From assembly GCA_902620525.1 (NCBI GenBank), contig CACNIK010000004.1:58354-122353 (forward strand): DNA of 64,000 nt, written 5' to 3'. Within the stretch, counting starts at the first letter, position 1, and every line of letters begins with the position of its first letter. Positions 36,748 through 47,777 of this stretch are shown in pieces. The DNA comes from an uncultured Pelagibacteraceae bacterium. Its GTDB lineage: Bacteria > Pseudomonadota > Alphaproteobacteria > Pelagibacterales > Pelagibacteraceae. Both the position numbers and the translations under genes were made by a program. The notes under the pieces are model-generated. The model saw nothing but the letters and a program-made list of their open reading frames with translations. It was not told the DNA's origin and did no database searches.

Positions 36748-38341
36748 GAATATTTGCTGGCGCTTTTTCTTTGAATAATTTGTACTCTAAACTATCAATT
36801 AAAGCCTTAAATGAAGCTTCTATAATATTTTGAGAAACACCTATGGTGAACCAACTTTTTCCAGTTTTATCTGTACTTTCAATTGAAACTCTTGTGGTTG
36901 CTCCTGTACCAGTATTTAAAATTCTTACTTTATAGTCTAGAAGTTTGAGATCAGAAAAGTATTTGTAGTATTTTTCAACCTTTTTAAAATTCGATCTAAT
37001 TGCATTATCTAGTGCATTTACTGGTCCATTTCCCTCACCTTGACAATGAATTTCTTTACCGTCAATTATAAAAGTGACCTCTGCAGTTGTTTTTAATTCA
37101 TTATCTTTTTTAACGTTTACATTATAGTTTTTTACTTTTAAATACTCTGGAAGTTTCCCTAATAATTTATTTGCTAAAAGTTCAAAAGATGCATCAGCAC
37201 CATCATATGAATAACCAGTAAACTCTCTTTCTTTAACTTCATTTAAAATTTTTTGTACTTTGGTGTCTTTTGAGTTAATTTTTATTCCATAGTTTTCGAG
37301 TCTAGATAATATATTTGATCTTCCAGCTTGATTTGAAACAATGATATTTCTGTGATTACCAACTTCTTTGGGATCTATGTGTTCATATGTTTTTGGATCT
37401 TTTTTTACTGCAGAAACATGTAATCCCCCTTTATGTGAAAATGCAGATCCTCCAACATAAGCCATGCTTTTGTTTGGTTTTTTGTTAAGAACCTCATCCA
37501 AAAATCTAGAACATTCTGTTAGCGATGAAAGTTTCTCTTTATTTATATTTAAATCAAATTTATCACTAAAAGTTTTTTTCAAAAAAAGTGTTGGAATAAT
37601 TGACATTAAATTCGCATTACCACATCTTTCACCTAAACCATTTATTGTTCCTTGTATTTGTCTAGCTCCAGCTAATACAGCGGTTAAAGAATTGCTTACA
37701 GCATTTTCAGTGTCATTATGTGCGTGTATACCTAGATTTTTCCCTGGAATTACTTTGGTAACATTATTTATTATTTCTCCAATTTCATTTGGCAAAGTTC
37801 CGCCATTAGTATCACATAAAACTACCCATCTGGCTCCTTCATCGTAGGCTTGTTTTAAACAATCTAGAGCGTAGTTGGGATTATTTTTATATCCATCAAA
37901 AAAGTGTTCAGCGTCAAAAAGAAATTCTTTTTTATTTTTAACAAAATGCTTAGCTGTTTCTTTTATATTTTTTAAATTATCTTCATTTTTTATACCTAAT
38001 GCTGTTTTGACGTGAAAATCCCATGTTTTTCCAACAACACAAACTGTTTCGCAATCGGCGTTCATTAAAGGAGATAAATTTGGATCATTATCAGCGCTAA
38101 CTCCATTCTTTTTTGTCATTCCAAATGCTGTAAACTTTGAGTTTCCAAGTTTTGGAGATTTATCAAAAAATTCATTATCTATTGGATTGGCTCCAGGCCA
38201 ACCACCTTCTATGTAGTCTACTCCTATATTGGATAAAATTTTTGCAATTTTATTCTTATCTTCAACTGAAAAATCAACTCCTTCAGTCTGTGCACCGTCT
38301 CTTAAAGTAGTATCAAATATGTATATTTTGTCTTTGCTCAT
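36737..38341 (-). CDS. cimA: (R)-citramalate synthase
   Basis: DTTLRDGAQTEGVDFSVEDK, GIHAHNDTENAVSNSL, NGLGERCGNANLMSI, HKGGLHVSAV. Confidence 0.92.
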   Translation of the reverse strand: MSKDKIYIFDTTLRDGAQTEGVDFSVEDKNKIAKILSNIGVDYIEGGWPGANPIDNEFFDKSPKLGNSKFTAFGMTKKNGVSADNDPNLSPLMNADCETVCVVGKTWDFHVKTALGIKNEDNLKNIKETAKHFVKNKKEFLFDAEHFFDGYKNNPNYALDCLKQAYDEGARWVVLCDTNGGTLPNEIGEIINNVTKVIPGKNLGIHAHNDTENAVSNSLTAVLAGARQIQGTINGLGERCGNANLMSIIPTLFLKKTFSDKFDLNINKEKLSSLTECSRFLDEVLNKKPNKSMAYVGGSAFSHKGGLHVSAVKKDPKTYEHIDPKEVGNHRNIIVSNQAGRSNILSRLENYGIKINSKDTKVQKILNEVKEREFTGYSYDGADASFELLANKLLGKLPEYLKVKNYNVNVKKDNELKTTAEVTFIIDGKEIHCQGEGNGPVNALDNAIRSNFKKVEKYYKYFSDLKLLDYKVRILNTGTGATTRVSIESTDKTGKSWFTIGVSQNIIEASFKALIDSLEYKLFKEKAPANIHEK

Positions 38342-39690
38342 TTATAGTCCCAAGTCGTTTTACCTTTTTCATCTTTTATATCAATACCTTCTTTATCTAA
38401 ATCATCCCTAATTTGATCAGCGAGTTTATAATTACCAGCTTTTTTGGCTTCTTCACGATCTTTAATTTTATTTAGTATATTGTCTTCAGATATTTTTACT
38501 TTATTTTTTTTATATTCAGCTCTTTTTTGAGAACTTTCATTGAATAAACCAATTAAGCGACATGCTTTATTGAATTCTTTTATTTTTTCTTTATCTCCAT
38601 TTTGTGATTGTTGAAACAACTCATGCAATTTGGAAATATAAAGGGGAGTATTCATATCATCTAATAAATCATTAAAACAATCGGGTATTTTTTCATTTAC
38701 TTCTGAGGAATACATTGAATACCATTTATCTAAAGTTTTAGATTGTTCTATAAGTAATTCATTATTCCAATCTAAAGGTTGTTTGTAATGGGCGCTCAAG
38801 AGTGATAAGCGAACAACTTGACCTGAATATTTTTTGGTTGCATCCTCTATTGTTGTAATATTTCCGAGGGATTTAGACATTTTTTCTTTTTTCATTGTTA
38901 CAAAACCATTATGCACCCAATAGTTAGCAAATTTATCAGTTCCATTATAAACACATGATTGTGCAATTTCATTTTCATGATGTGGAAAAATTAAATCTAG
39001 TCCCCCACCATGTATATCAAAATTTTTACCTAGATATTTTTCACTCATTACCGAACATTCTAGATGCCACCCAGGTCTACCTCTTCCCCAGGGTGAATCC
39101 CAACCAGGATCATTTTTATTTGAAGGTTTCCAAAGAACAAAATCTAAAGGATCTTTTTTTAGTTTCGATACTTCCACTCTAGCACCTGCTTTAAGATCGT
39201 CGGGATTTTTGTTTGAAAGTTTGCCATACTTTTTAAATGACGCCACTGCAAAAAAAACATGTCCATTTTTTTCATAAGCGGCATTTTTTTCAATCAATTT
39301 TTTCGTCATAATTATCATATCCTCAACGTGATCAGTTGCTCTTGGCTCTCGACTAGGTTTTAAACAAAACAAATCTTTACAATCTTTGTGAAATTTTTCT
39401 GTAACAGATTTTGTTAAGTCTGAAATATCTATTTTTTTTGTTTTTGAAGCTTCAATAATTTTGTCATCTATATCTGTTATATTTCTTACATAAAAAACTT
39501 TTTTCTCTCCATAAAGTTCAATGAGTATTCTGAAAAGAAGATCAAAAACTACTAATGCACGAGCGTTTCCAACATGAGGATTGTCATAAACAGTTGGCCC
39601 ACATGCATATAAAGAAACATTTTCTTTATTTATTGGATTAAAAATTTCTTTTTTATTTGTAAGCGAGTTAGTTAAATGTAAGTTATTCAT
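38338..39690 (-). CDS. cysS: Cysteinyl-tRNA synthetase
   Basis: LYACGPTVYDNPHVGNAR, RPGWHLECSVMS, GGGLDLIFPHHENEIAQS, KMSKSLGN. Confidence 0.97.
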   Translation of the reverse strand: MNNLHLTNSLTNKKEIFNPINKENVSLYACGPTVYDNPHVGNARALVVFDLLFRILIELYGEKKVFYVRNITDIDDKIIEASKTKKIDISDLTKSVTEKFHKDCKDLFCLKPSREPRATDHVEDMIIMTKKLIEKNAAYEKNGHVFFAVASFKKYGKLSNKNPDDLKAGARVEVSKLKKDPLDFVLWKPSNKNDPGWDSPWGRGRPGWHLECSVMSEKYLGKNFDIHGGGLDLIFPHHENEIAQSCVYNGTDKFANYWVHNGFVTMKKEKMSKSLGNITTIEDATKKYSGQVVRLSLLSAHYKQPLDWNNELLIEQSKTLDKWYSMYSSEVNEKIPDCFNDLLDDMNTPLYISKLHELFQQSQNGDKEKIKEFNKACRLIGLFNESSQKRAEYKKNKVKISEDNILNKIKDREEAKKAGNYKLADQIRDDLDKEGIDIKDEKGKTTWDYK

Positions 39691-40465
39691 TAAATTTGCA
39701 AACTGGTATAGGATTCATTTTGTGTAGGTTTTTTTCTCTTATCTTTAAATATTTCTGGTAATTTGGATCGTCTTTATTTTCCATAGCTTTTTCAAGATCT
39801 TCATAACTCATTCCTAATTGTTGGACATCATTTCTACCGTCATCCCACAATCCGTCAGTCGGTTGAGAGTCTATAATTTCTTTTGAAACTCCAAGATATT
39901 TACCTAGCTCCCAAACTTGAGTTTTTGTACAATCAGCTATTGGAGATATATCTACACCCCCATCACCATATTTAGTATAAAAGCCAACGCCAAAGTCCTC
40001 AACTTTATTCCCTGTCCCAACTACAATACCAGAATTAGCTGCTGCCACCTGATAAAGGGTTGCCATTCTTAATCTAGCTCTTGAATTTGCAAATCCGTGC
40101 TCATTATCAAAGTTATTTAAAACTTTAGAAAAGGATCCAAATATTTTGTCCATCTCGATTAAGTAATGTTCAACATTTTTAAACTTATCTTTCAGCCATT
40201 TTGCATGTTTTAAGCTTAAATCATGTTGAGATTTTATTTGTTTAATTGGCATTGTTAACACAATTGTTTTTCTACCTGTGTTTGCACATAACGTACTAAC
40301 CACAGAAGAATCTATACCACCTGAAATACCAACTACTAATGCTTTAGGATTAAATGAAGTAGTTTCACAATAATTGTTGATCCAATCAGTGATAATTTTC
40401 GCTCTTTTTTTTGCTTCCATAATTAATACACCCCCTCTTTTAAGGTCATGTCTTAATAATTTCAA
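39683..40465 (-). CDS. nadE: Ammonia-dependent NAD+ synthetase
   Basis: LVVGISGGIDSSVVSTL, VGTGNKVEDFGVGFYTKYGDGGVDISPIADCTKTQV; likely start MEAKKRAKII inside ORF. Confidence 0.93.
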   Translation of the reverse strand: MKLLRHDLKRGGVLIMEAKKRAKIITDWINNYCETTSFNPKALVVGISGGIDSSVVSTLCANTGRKTIVLTMPIKQIKSQHDLSLKHAKWLKDKFKNVEHYLIEMDKIFGSFSKVLNNFDNEHGFANSRARLRMATLYQVAAANSGIVVGTGNKVEDFGVGFYTKYGDGGVDISPIADCTKTQVWELGKYLGVSKEIIDSQPTDGLWDDGRNDVQQLGMSYEDLEKAMENKDDPNYQKYLKIREKNLHKMNPIPVCKFNE

Positions 40466-40471
40466 TAATTA

Positions 40472-41854
40472 TTAAGACGCGGCTTGGATAATTTTTTTTG
40501 AATATTTTGAGTTTTTCTTAATTTCTTCAGAAATTAGAAAAGCTAACTCTAATGCTTGATCTGCATTCAATCTTGGGTCGCAATGCGTTCTGTACCTATT
40601 AGATAAGTCATTTTCAGATATTTTCTGTGCCCCTCCAGTACATTCGGTCACATCCTGACCAGTCATTTCGACGTGTAATCCTCCTGCGTAACTTCCTTCA
40701 GATTGATGTGCACCAAAAAAGTTTTTTACCTCTTTTAAAACACTGTCAAAAGGTCTTGTCTTAAATCCTGTGGCTGCTTTGATTGTGTTACCGTGCATAG
40801 GGTCACATGACCATATTACATTTAATCCCTCTTTTTTAATTACTTTAATTAGTTTAGGTAAATATTTTTCTACGTTGTCAGCTCCAAATCTTGAAATCAA
40901 GGTCATTCTTCCTGGCTCATTTTCTGGATTTAGAATATTACAGAGTTTTACAAGTTCCTCAGGTTTTAAGGTCGGACCACATTTTAAGCCTAAAGGGTTT
41001 TTAATTCCTCTACAAAATTCAACATGAGCTCCGTCTGGTTGTCTTGTTCTATCTCCTATCCATACAAAATGTGCAGAGGTGTCGTGGTATTCACCTGTTG
41101 TTGAGTCTACTCTTGTCATGGCTTCTTCAAATGGCAGTAACAGAGCTTCGTGAGAAGTATAAAAATTAACAGTTCTTAATCTTCTATTATTATCGGAATT
41201 TATTCCACAAGCTTGCATAAACGCTAAAGCATCACTAATTTTATCTTCAATCTCTTTGTATTTACCTTTAGTTTTGTCTTTTATAAATCCTAAATTCCAC
41301 AAATGAACTTGTCTTAAATCAGCAAAACCACCTTGAGAAAAAGCTCTTAATAAGTTTAACGTTGATGCTGATTGTGAGTATGCTCTAAATAATCTTTTTG
41401 CATCTGGAACTCTAGTTTTTTCATTGAAATCTACTCCATTTATATTATCGCCTAAATAACTTGGTAATTCTTTTCCATCTTTTTTTTCTGTTGGAGCGCT
41501 TCTTGGTTTAGAAAATTGTCCTGCTATTCTTCCGACTTTAACAACTGGCACTGAAGCCGATGCTGTTAAAACTAGCGACATCTGTAAAATTACTTTGAAA
41601 GTGTCTCTAATATTGTCAGGATGAAATTCTGCAAAACTTTCTGCACAATCACCACCTTGAAGAAGGAAGGCTTTGCCTTCAACTACTTCTGCTAACGCCT
41701 TTTTTAAAGATCTTGTTTCTCCAGCAAAAACTAGTGGCGGATATTTTTGTATTTTACTTAAAACTAAATCCAGCTCTTTCTTATCTACATAAGTAGGTAG
41801 ATGTTTTGCGGGAAATTTTGTCCAACTATTTAATGTCCATTTTTTCATATTCAA
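40472..41854 (-). CDS. Class II 3-deoxy-7-phosphoheptulonate (DAHP) synthase
   Basis: [65 protein letters not shown]. Confidence 0.95.
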   Translation of the reverse strand: MNMKKWTLNSWTKFPAKHLPTYVDKKELDLVLSKIQKYPPLVFAGETRSLKKALAEVVEGKAFLLQGGDCAESFAEFHPDNIRDTFKVILQMSLVLTASASVPVVKVGRIAGQFSKPRSAPTEKKDGKELPSYLGDNINGVDFNEKTRVPDAKRLFRAYSQSASTLNLLRAFSQGGFADLRQVHLWNLGFIKDKTKGKYKEIEDKISDALAFMQACGINSDNNRRLRTVNFYTSHEALLLPFEEAMTRVDSTTGEYHDTSAHFVWIGDRTRQPDGAHVEFCRGIKNPLGLKCGPTLKPEELVKLCNILNPENEPGRMTLISRFGADNVEKYLPKLIKVIKKEGLNVIWSCDPMHGNTIKAATGFKTRPFDSVLKEVKNFFGAHQSEGSYAGGLHVEMTGQDVTECTGGAQKISENDLSNRYRTHCDPRLNADQALELAFLISEEIKKNSKYSKKIIQAAS

Positions 41855-41911
41855 CCTGTGATATGTATATAGAGTAAAGAGATTAAATTTCCAATAGTTA
41901 AATTAGAAAAT

Positions 41912-43729
41912 TTACTCAACAGTTACAGATTTAGCCAAGTTTCTTGGTTTGTCTATATCACATTTTTTTAGTAGAGCCACATGATAAGCTAATAATTGAA
42001 GTGGTATGGTTAATAAAAAAGGATTTAAAAGTTCATCAATAAAAGGCATTTCAATTTTAAATCTTATATTCTCGTTTATTACATCATCATGTTTATCTGA
42101 TATTAATAAAACCTTTCCTCCTCTTGCTATAACTTCTTGCATATTAGAAATAGTTTTTTCAAAATATTTATCTTTTGGAGCCAAAATAATTACAGGTAAA
42201 CCATCTTCGATTAAAGCTAGTGGGCCATGTTTCATTTCTCCAGCGGGGTAACCTTCAGCGTGAAGATAAGATAATTCTTTCAATTTTAATGCTCCTTCTA
42301 ATGCTATAGGGAATGATGATCCTCTCCCTAAAAACATTGATCCTTTGGCTGATAAAAAATCTTTAGCAAATATTTGAATTAATTCCTCGGTCTTTAATGA
42401 ATTCTCAATTCCTTGAGGTAAATTTTTAAGATTTTTAATTTTTTCAATATAGTTTTTATCATCAATATTCCCTCTTATTTTAGATATCTTTAAACTCATT
42501 ATATACAAAACTAACATTTGGCCTATAAAAGCTTTTGTGGAAGCTACGCCAATTTCTGGGCCCGCATGAATAGGTATAACCCAATCAGAATTCCTAGCTA
42601 TTGAGCTTTCTACTACATTAATAACAGAACAAGTTTTCATTTTATTTTTTTTTGCTATTTCTAAAGCTGCCGCTGTATCTGCTGTTTCTCCAGACTGAGA
42701 CACAAATATATATAAAGTATTAGGATTAAATCTTATCTTTCTATATCTAAATTCTGAAGCCACCTCAGTTTCTACGTTTAAATCTGTTAATTCCTCTATC
42801 CAATATTTAGCAACTTGGCATGAATGATAAGCAGTACCACATCCGATAAGGAATATTTTATTAATTTTTTTTGGGTTAATAGGAAAATCATAAAGATTTA
42901 TATCATTTCTTATTTTGTCTATATATTCGTTCAAACAATTTTTAATAGTGGTTGGTTGCTCAAATATTTCTTTAGACATAAAATTTTTATAATCACCTAA
43001 CTTGGCTTCATTTTTGTCTTCAGATAAAACTAATATCTTTTTATTAATTTTATTTTTAGAAACATCAAAAAATTCAACACTATCTTTCGTTATCTTGCAT
43101 ATCTCTCCGTCATCCAAATAAGAAATTTTATTTGTCATAGCTTTAAGTGCATATGAGTCGGAACCTAAATAATTTTCATTATTTGAGTATCCAACAGCAA
43201 GTGGGCTGCCTTGTCTAGCTCCTATAATAATATCAGATTGATCTTTAAATAATATCCCTAGTGCAAAACTTCCTTCAAGATATTTTAAAGACTTTAATAC
43301 TGCATCAATTGGATTGGAGTCTTTTAAATATTTTGTTATCAATAATGTTATGACTTCAGTATCAGTTTGAGATTTAAATTTGTAACCCTCTTTTTCCAGT
43401 TTCTTTTTAAGTGAATTAGAATTTTCAATTATTCCATTATGAACCACTGACACTATTTCAGAAGAATGTGGGTGAGCATTGACTTCGTTTGGTATGCCGT
43501 GAGTAGCCCATCTCACGTGGCCAATTCCTATATTACCTTGAGCTGGAGAATTAAATAATATTTTTTCAAGCTCTTCAACTCTTCCAGAGCATTTTTTTTC
43601 ATTAAGATTTTTTTTAGAGATTGTCGCAATACCAGCGGAGTCATATCCTCTATATTCTAGTCTTTTTAAAGAATTAATAATATTTGAGGTAACAGACTTA
43701 TTGCTCGCAATACCAATTATCCCGCACAT
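41912..43729 (-). CDS. glmS: Glutamine-fructose-6-phosphate aminotransferase (isomerizing)
   Basis: MCGIIGIASNKS, RLEYRGYDSAGIA, GIGHVRWATHG, VSQSGETADT, KPRNLAKSVTVE terminus. Confidence 0.97.
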   Translation of the reverse strand: MCGIIGIASNKSVTSNIINSLKRLEYRGYDSAGIATISKKNLNEKKCSGRVEELEKILFNSPAQGNIGIGHVRWATHGIPNEVNAHPHSSEIVSVVHNGIIENSNSLKKKLEKEGYKFKSQTDTEVITLLITKYLKDSNPIDAVLKSLKYLEGSFALGILFKDQSDIIIGARQGSPLAVGYSNNENYLGSDSYALKAMTNKISYLDDGEICKITKDSVEFFDVSKNKINKKILVLSEDKNEAKLGDYKNFMSKEIFEQPTTIKNCLNEYIDKIRNDINLYDFPINPKKINKIFLIGCGTAYHSCQVAKYWIEELTDLNVETEVASEFRYRKIRFNPNTLYIFVSQSGETADTAAALEIAKKNKMKTCSVINVVESSIARNSDWVIPIHAGPEIGVASTKAFIGQMLVLYIMSLKISKIRGNIDDKNYIEKIKNLKNLPQGIENSLKTEELIQIFAKDFLSAKGSMFLGRGSSFPIALEGALKLKELSYLHAEGYPAGEMKHGPLALIEDGLPVIILAPKDKYFEKTISNMQEVIARGGKVLLISDKHDDVINENIRFKIEMPFIDELLNPFLLTIPLQLLAYHVALLKKCDIDKPRNLAKSVTVE

Positions 43730-44373
43730 TATTTTTTTTTCCTTTTGTAATTTTTTTTAGTAATTTGTGGCGATCTTGTCAAAGCCAGAGAATTTTTTAT
43801 AATATTTTCAGTAATTACAGATCCTGCGCCTACTACAGAATTTTCCTCAATTACTAATGGTGCCACTAAAGAAGAGTTAGATCCTACAAATACATTTTTT
43901 TTAATTTTTGTTTTGTTCTTTTTAATTCCATCATAATTACATGTAATAGTACCTGCTCCGATATTACTATTTTCTCCAACTTCTGTGTCACCAATATAGG
44001 ATAAATGGTTTACTTTGCTTTTAGATTTAATTTTAGAGTTTTTTGTTTCTACAAAATTACCTACCTTCGAATTTGGTAAAAAATGTGATCCAGGTCTTAT
44101 TCTGGCATAAGGCCCGACTGTAACATTTTTTTCCAACTTGGCTCCCTCCAAATGGGAAAAAGATTTTATTGTAACATTATTTCCGATTTTTACTTTTGAT
44201 CTAATAACAACATATGGTTCAATTTTTACATTTTTGCCAAATGTCGTATCTTTAGATAGGAAAATTGTTTCTGGTGCGATTAACTCTACGCCTTTGTTTA
44301 AGGCTTTTATTCTTAAATTATCTTGTTCAGATCTTAGTTTAATCGCTTTTTTAAGTTTTAAATTTGTCCTCAT
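43729..44373 (-). CDS. GlmU C-terminal-like hexapeptide acetyltransferase lacking the N-terminal uridyltransferase domain
   Basis: LbH repeats: GPYARIRPGSHFLPNSKVGNFVETKNSKIKSKSKVNHLSYIGDTEVGENSNIGAGTITCNYDGIKKNKT; 214 aa only; next to glmS. Confidence 0.88.
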   Translation of the reverse strand: MRTNLKLKKAIKLRSEQDNLRIKALNKGVELIAPETIFLSKDTTFGKNVKIEPYVVIRSKVKIGNNVTIKSFSHLEGAKLEKNVTVGPYARIRPGSHFLPNSKVGNFVETKNSKIKSKSKVNHLSYIGDTEVGENSNIGAGTITCNYDGIKKNKTKIKKNVFVGSNSSLVAPLVIEENSVVGAGSVITENIIKNSLALTRSPQITKKNYKRKKK

Positions 44374-44444
44374 AAAAAGTTCTCTTTACATTAGAAATGG
44401 ATTATAAATAAGTCACAAAATATTTCTTTTTAAAACTTTAAAAA

Positions 44445-45107
44445 ATGACTCAAAACTTAACCATTTTATTCGATCTAGACGGAACAATTGTTAACACTGC
44501 CCCGGATTTAATGTCTGCACATAATCATGTAATGAGAAAATTTGGTTTTGAAGAAAAAAAAATGGCAGATATAAAATCACTGGCTGGAAAAGGTGCGTGG
44601 GTAATGATGCAAAGATCGTTTAAAGAAGAAATTAAAAGTGAAGAAACTAAAAAAGCAATGACTAAAGAGTTTATTGATTTTTATTCTAAAAATATTGATA
44701 CGTATAGTAAGCCATTAAAAGGGCTAGTTAAATTTTTAGATTGGGCAAAAAGCAAAAAAATTTCAATGGCCGTTTGTACAAATAAACAAGAGCGTTTAGC
44801 AATTGATTTATTAAAGAAATTAAATATTTATAAGTATTTTGAATATGTTGCAGGATCAGACACTTTTGAATTTAACAAACCTGATCCTAGACATTTAACA
44901 GATGTCGTTGAAATTATTGGCGGAGATTTAAATAAAACAATAATGATTGGTGACAGTGAGGTTGATGAGATGTCTGCTCACAATGCTAAATTACCTTTTA
45001 TTTTAGTAAAAGATGGCTACACAGAAAAATCTGAAAATGAAATTAAGCATGACGCTTTAATTTCAGATTTTGTTGGTTTCGAAAAAGTTATAGAAAAATA
45101 TTTATGA
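44445..45107 (+). CDS. gph: Phosphoglycolate phosphatase-like HAD hydrolase
   Basis: LFDLDGTIVNTAPDLM, AVCTNKQERLAIDLL, KPDPRHL, MIGDSEVD. Confidence 0.88.
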   Translation: MTQNLTILFDLDGTIVNTAPDLMSAHNHVMRKFGFEEKKMADIKSLAGKGAWVMMQRSFKEEIKSEETKKAMTKEFIDFYSKNIDTYSKPLKGLVKFLDWAKSKKISMAVCTNKQERLAIDLLKKLNIYKYFEYVAGSDTFEFNKPDPRHLTDVVEIIGGDLNKTIMIGDSEVDEMSAHNAKLPFILVKDGYTEKSENEIKHDALISDFVGFEKVIEKYL

Positions 45108-45703
45108 TAACTTTTGCCCTATTCTCGGCGCTAGCAACTTTTTATTTTACTATGTTTATAACTCCTGGCCCAAATAATGCTATGTTAACTGCTTCTGGAT
45201 TAAAATTTGGTTTTTTTAGAACCTTACCTCACTTAATAGGAATTCCTCTTGGTCATATATTTCAAATAGGATTAACTTGTTTTGGTTTAGCAAATTTATT
45301 TTTAATTTATCCTCAGGTTCAATTTTATATGGAAATTTTGTGTTTTTTATATTTGCTTTACCTAGCTAAAACAATGATTGGTTCTTTCAATATGATTCAA
45401 AAAGAAACAGGAAGACCTCTAAAGTTTTATGAGGCTTCTATTTTTCAATTTGTAAATCCCAAAGCGTGGTCTATAGCTGTAACAGTAGCTTCAGGTTTTT
45501 TTCCTACTGAAGAAAATATTTTTATAGGTGTTGCATTTGTCACAATTACTGCTGCAGTAATATGCTTTCCATCAATATGCGTTTGGGCTTTATTTGGTAG
45601 TGGCTTAAGAAAATTTGTTACAAATTTGAAGATTAAAAAAACAATCGAATATTTACTTGCAATACTATTAGTTTTAACAGGCTTATTTATTTTACTTAAA
45701 TAA
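45104..45703 (+). CDS. LysE/RhtB family translocator
   Basis: ITPGPNNAMLTASGLKFGF, FQFVNPKAWSIAVT. Confidence 0.9.
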   Translation: MITFALFSALATFYFTMFITPGPNNAMLTASGLKFGFFRTLPHLIGIPLGHIFQIGLTCFGLANLFLIYPQVQFYMEILCFLYLLYLAKTMIGSFNMIQKETGRPLKFYEASIFQFVNPKAWSIAVTVASGFFPTEENIFIGVAFVTITAAVICFPSICVWALFGSGLRKFVTNLKIKKTIEYLLAILLVLTGLFILLK

Positions 45704-45744
45704 TCTTTGATTTTTACACTCTGCTCTAATATACATTTTGGCAA

Positions 45745-46641
45745 ATGCACTTTACAAAAAAAACAGTAGCAGAAAAAAGATCTAATTTAATAAGTAAATT
45801 ACAATCTAAAAAATTACTGAGGTTTCCAGGCGCTTACAATCCTCTGTGTGCGAAATTAATTGCTGAAATTGGTTTCGACGGCGTCTATGTTTCTGGTGGA
45901 GTAATGTCAAATGACTTAGGACTACCTGACATAGGTCTAACCTCGTTAGATCAAGTGAGCTATAGAAGTAGTCAAATAGCAAGGGTTACAGATTTGCCCA
46001 CGATAGTGGATATCGATACAGGTTTTGGAAATTGTAAAAATACAATTGAAGTCTTTGAGGCTAAAGGTTTAGCTGGTTGTCATCTTGAAGATCAGGTTCC
46101 TGAAAAAAGGTGTGGCCACTTAGACAATAAAGAACTTATTTCTATTGAGGAAATGGTTAAGAAAATTGAAGAATGTGTCAAATCAAGAAAAGACAAAAAC
46201 TTTTTAATTATCGCCAGAACAGATGCTAATACGGTTGAAGGTCTAGATAAAACAATTAATAGAATTAAAGCATATGAAGGCGCAGGGGCTGATATGATAT
46301 TTCCAGAGGCTTTAAAAGATGAGCATGAATTTGAAAAAGTAAGAAAAAATTCAAAAGGCTATTTGCTAGCCAATATGACTGAGTTTGGTAAATCTAAATT
46401 ATTAGATAAAAAACAACTGGAAAATTTAGGATACAATTTAGTTATTTATCCAGTAACAACTCAAAGATTAGCTATGAAAAGTGCAGAAGAGGGTCTGAAA
46501 TCAATTTTTAAAGATGGCCACCAAAATAATATTATAGACAAAATGCAGACTAGAAAAAGGTTGTATGAGCTCGTAGAATATGAGAAATACAATACGCCAG
46601 ATAAGAAAATTACAGATTTTTCTACTGAGGGACATGAATAA
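45745..46641 (+). CDS. prpB: 2-methylisocitrate lyase
   Basis: LRFPGAYNPLCAKLIAEIGFDGVYVSGGVMSNDLGLPDIGL, HLEDQVPEKRCGHL, IIARTDA. Confidence 0.93.
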   Translation: MHFTKKTVAEKRSNLISKLQSKKLLRFPGAYNPLCAKLIAEIGFDGVYVSGGVMSNDLGLPDIGLTSLDQVSYRSSQIARVTDLPTIVDIDTGFGNCKNTIEVFEAKGLAGCHLEDQVPEKRCGHLDNKELISIEEMVKKIEECVKSRKDKNFLIIARTDANTVEGLDKTINRIKAYEGAGADMIFPEALKDEHEFEKVRKNSKGYLLANMTEFGKSKLLDKKQLENLGYNLVIYPVTTQRLAMKSAEEGLKSIFKDGHQNNIIDKMQTRKRLYELVEYEKYNTPDKKITDFSTEGHE

Positions 46642-47765
46642 TGAGTGAGGAAATTAAAAAAGGTTTATTAGGAATAGTAGTTGATGAAACTACGATATCA
46701 CACGTTGTTCCAGAATTGAGTACTCTTACATACAGGGGTTACACGGTTCAAGAATTATGTGACAAATGTGATTTTGAGGAAGTGGCCTACTTAGTTTTAC
46801 ACGGAGAATTGCCAAACAAAAAACAATTAAAAAAATTTATAAAAGATGAAAGAGCAGAAAGAAAACTTTCAAAACAAATTTTAAATGATATTCAAAAAAT
46901 GCCAAAGACTGCGCATCCTATGGATGTTATTAGAACTTGTGTAAGTTTAATGGCCTTAGAGGACAAAGACACAAAAGATAACTCTCCTAAAGCTAACATG
47001 AGAAAAGCAATGAGAATTTTTGCTAAGACGCCTACAGCAGTTGCGGCCTATTTTAGATATCGAAAAGGTAAAAAAATTATCTCTCCAGATAAAAAATTGT
47101 CATTTTCACAAAACTTTTTCAAAATGATGTTTAATAAAGTTCCCGATAAAGAAATTGTTAGGGCTTTTGATATTTCTCTAATCCTTTATGCTGAACATAG
47201 TTTTAATGTTTCGACTTTTACTGCCAGAACAATAACTAGCAGCTTATCTGATTTACACGGTGCTATTACTGGAGCGATAGCTTCACTTAAAGGTCCATTA
47301 CATGGCGGAGCTAATGAAGCTGTAATGCACATGATGAAAGAAATAAAGAAACCAGAGAAAGCTAAAGCTTGGATTGAAAATGCTTTAGATAAAAAAAAGG
47401 TTATTATGGGATTTGGTCACAGAGTTTACAGAACTGGAGATTCTAGAGTGCCTACGATGAAACATTATATGTTCAAAGTTGCAAAACTTTTAAAAAAAGA
47501 AAAATATACTCAAATTTATGAAATTTTGGAAAAAGTCATGTTAGAGAAAAAGAATATACACCCTAATGTAGATTTTCCATGCGGACCTACTTACTATATG
47601 ATGGGAATAGATATAGATTTTTATACTCCAATATTTGTAATGTCTAGAATTACAGGTTGGTCAGCTCATATTATGGAACAGCATGCGTCTAACAAACTAA
47701 TTAGGCCTTTATCTAAATACAAAGGTCAGGAAGTTAGAGAAGTTATGCTTTTAAATCAAAGATAG
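46641..47765 (+). CDS. prpC: 2-methylcitrate synthase / citrate synthase family
   Basis: GLLGIVVDETTISHV, YAEHSFNVSTFTAR, GPLHGGANEAVM, MGFGHRVYRTGDSR; operon with prpB. Confidence 0.92.
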   Translation: MSEEIKKGLLGIVVDETTISHVVPELSTLTYRGYTVQELCDKCDFEEVAYLVLHGELPNKKQLKKFIKDERAERKLSKQILNDIQKMPKTAHPMDVIRTCVSLMALEDKDTKDNSPKANMRKAMRIFAKTPTAVAAYFRYRKGKKIISPDKKLSFSQNFFKMMFNKVPDKEIVRAFDISLILYAEHSFNVSTFTARTITSSLSDLHGAITGAIASLKGPLHGGANEAVMHMMKEIKKPEKAKAWIENALDKKKVIMGFGHRVYRTGDSRVPTMKHYMFKVAKLLKKEKYTQIYEILEKVMLEKKNIHPNVDFPCGPTYYMMGIDIDFYTPIFVMSRITGWSAHIMEQHASNKLIRPLSKYKGQEVREVMLLNQR

Positions 47766-47777
47766 TCTATTCTCAAT

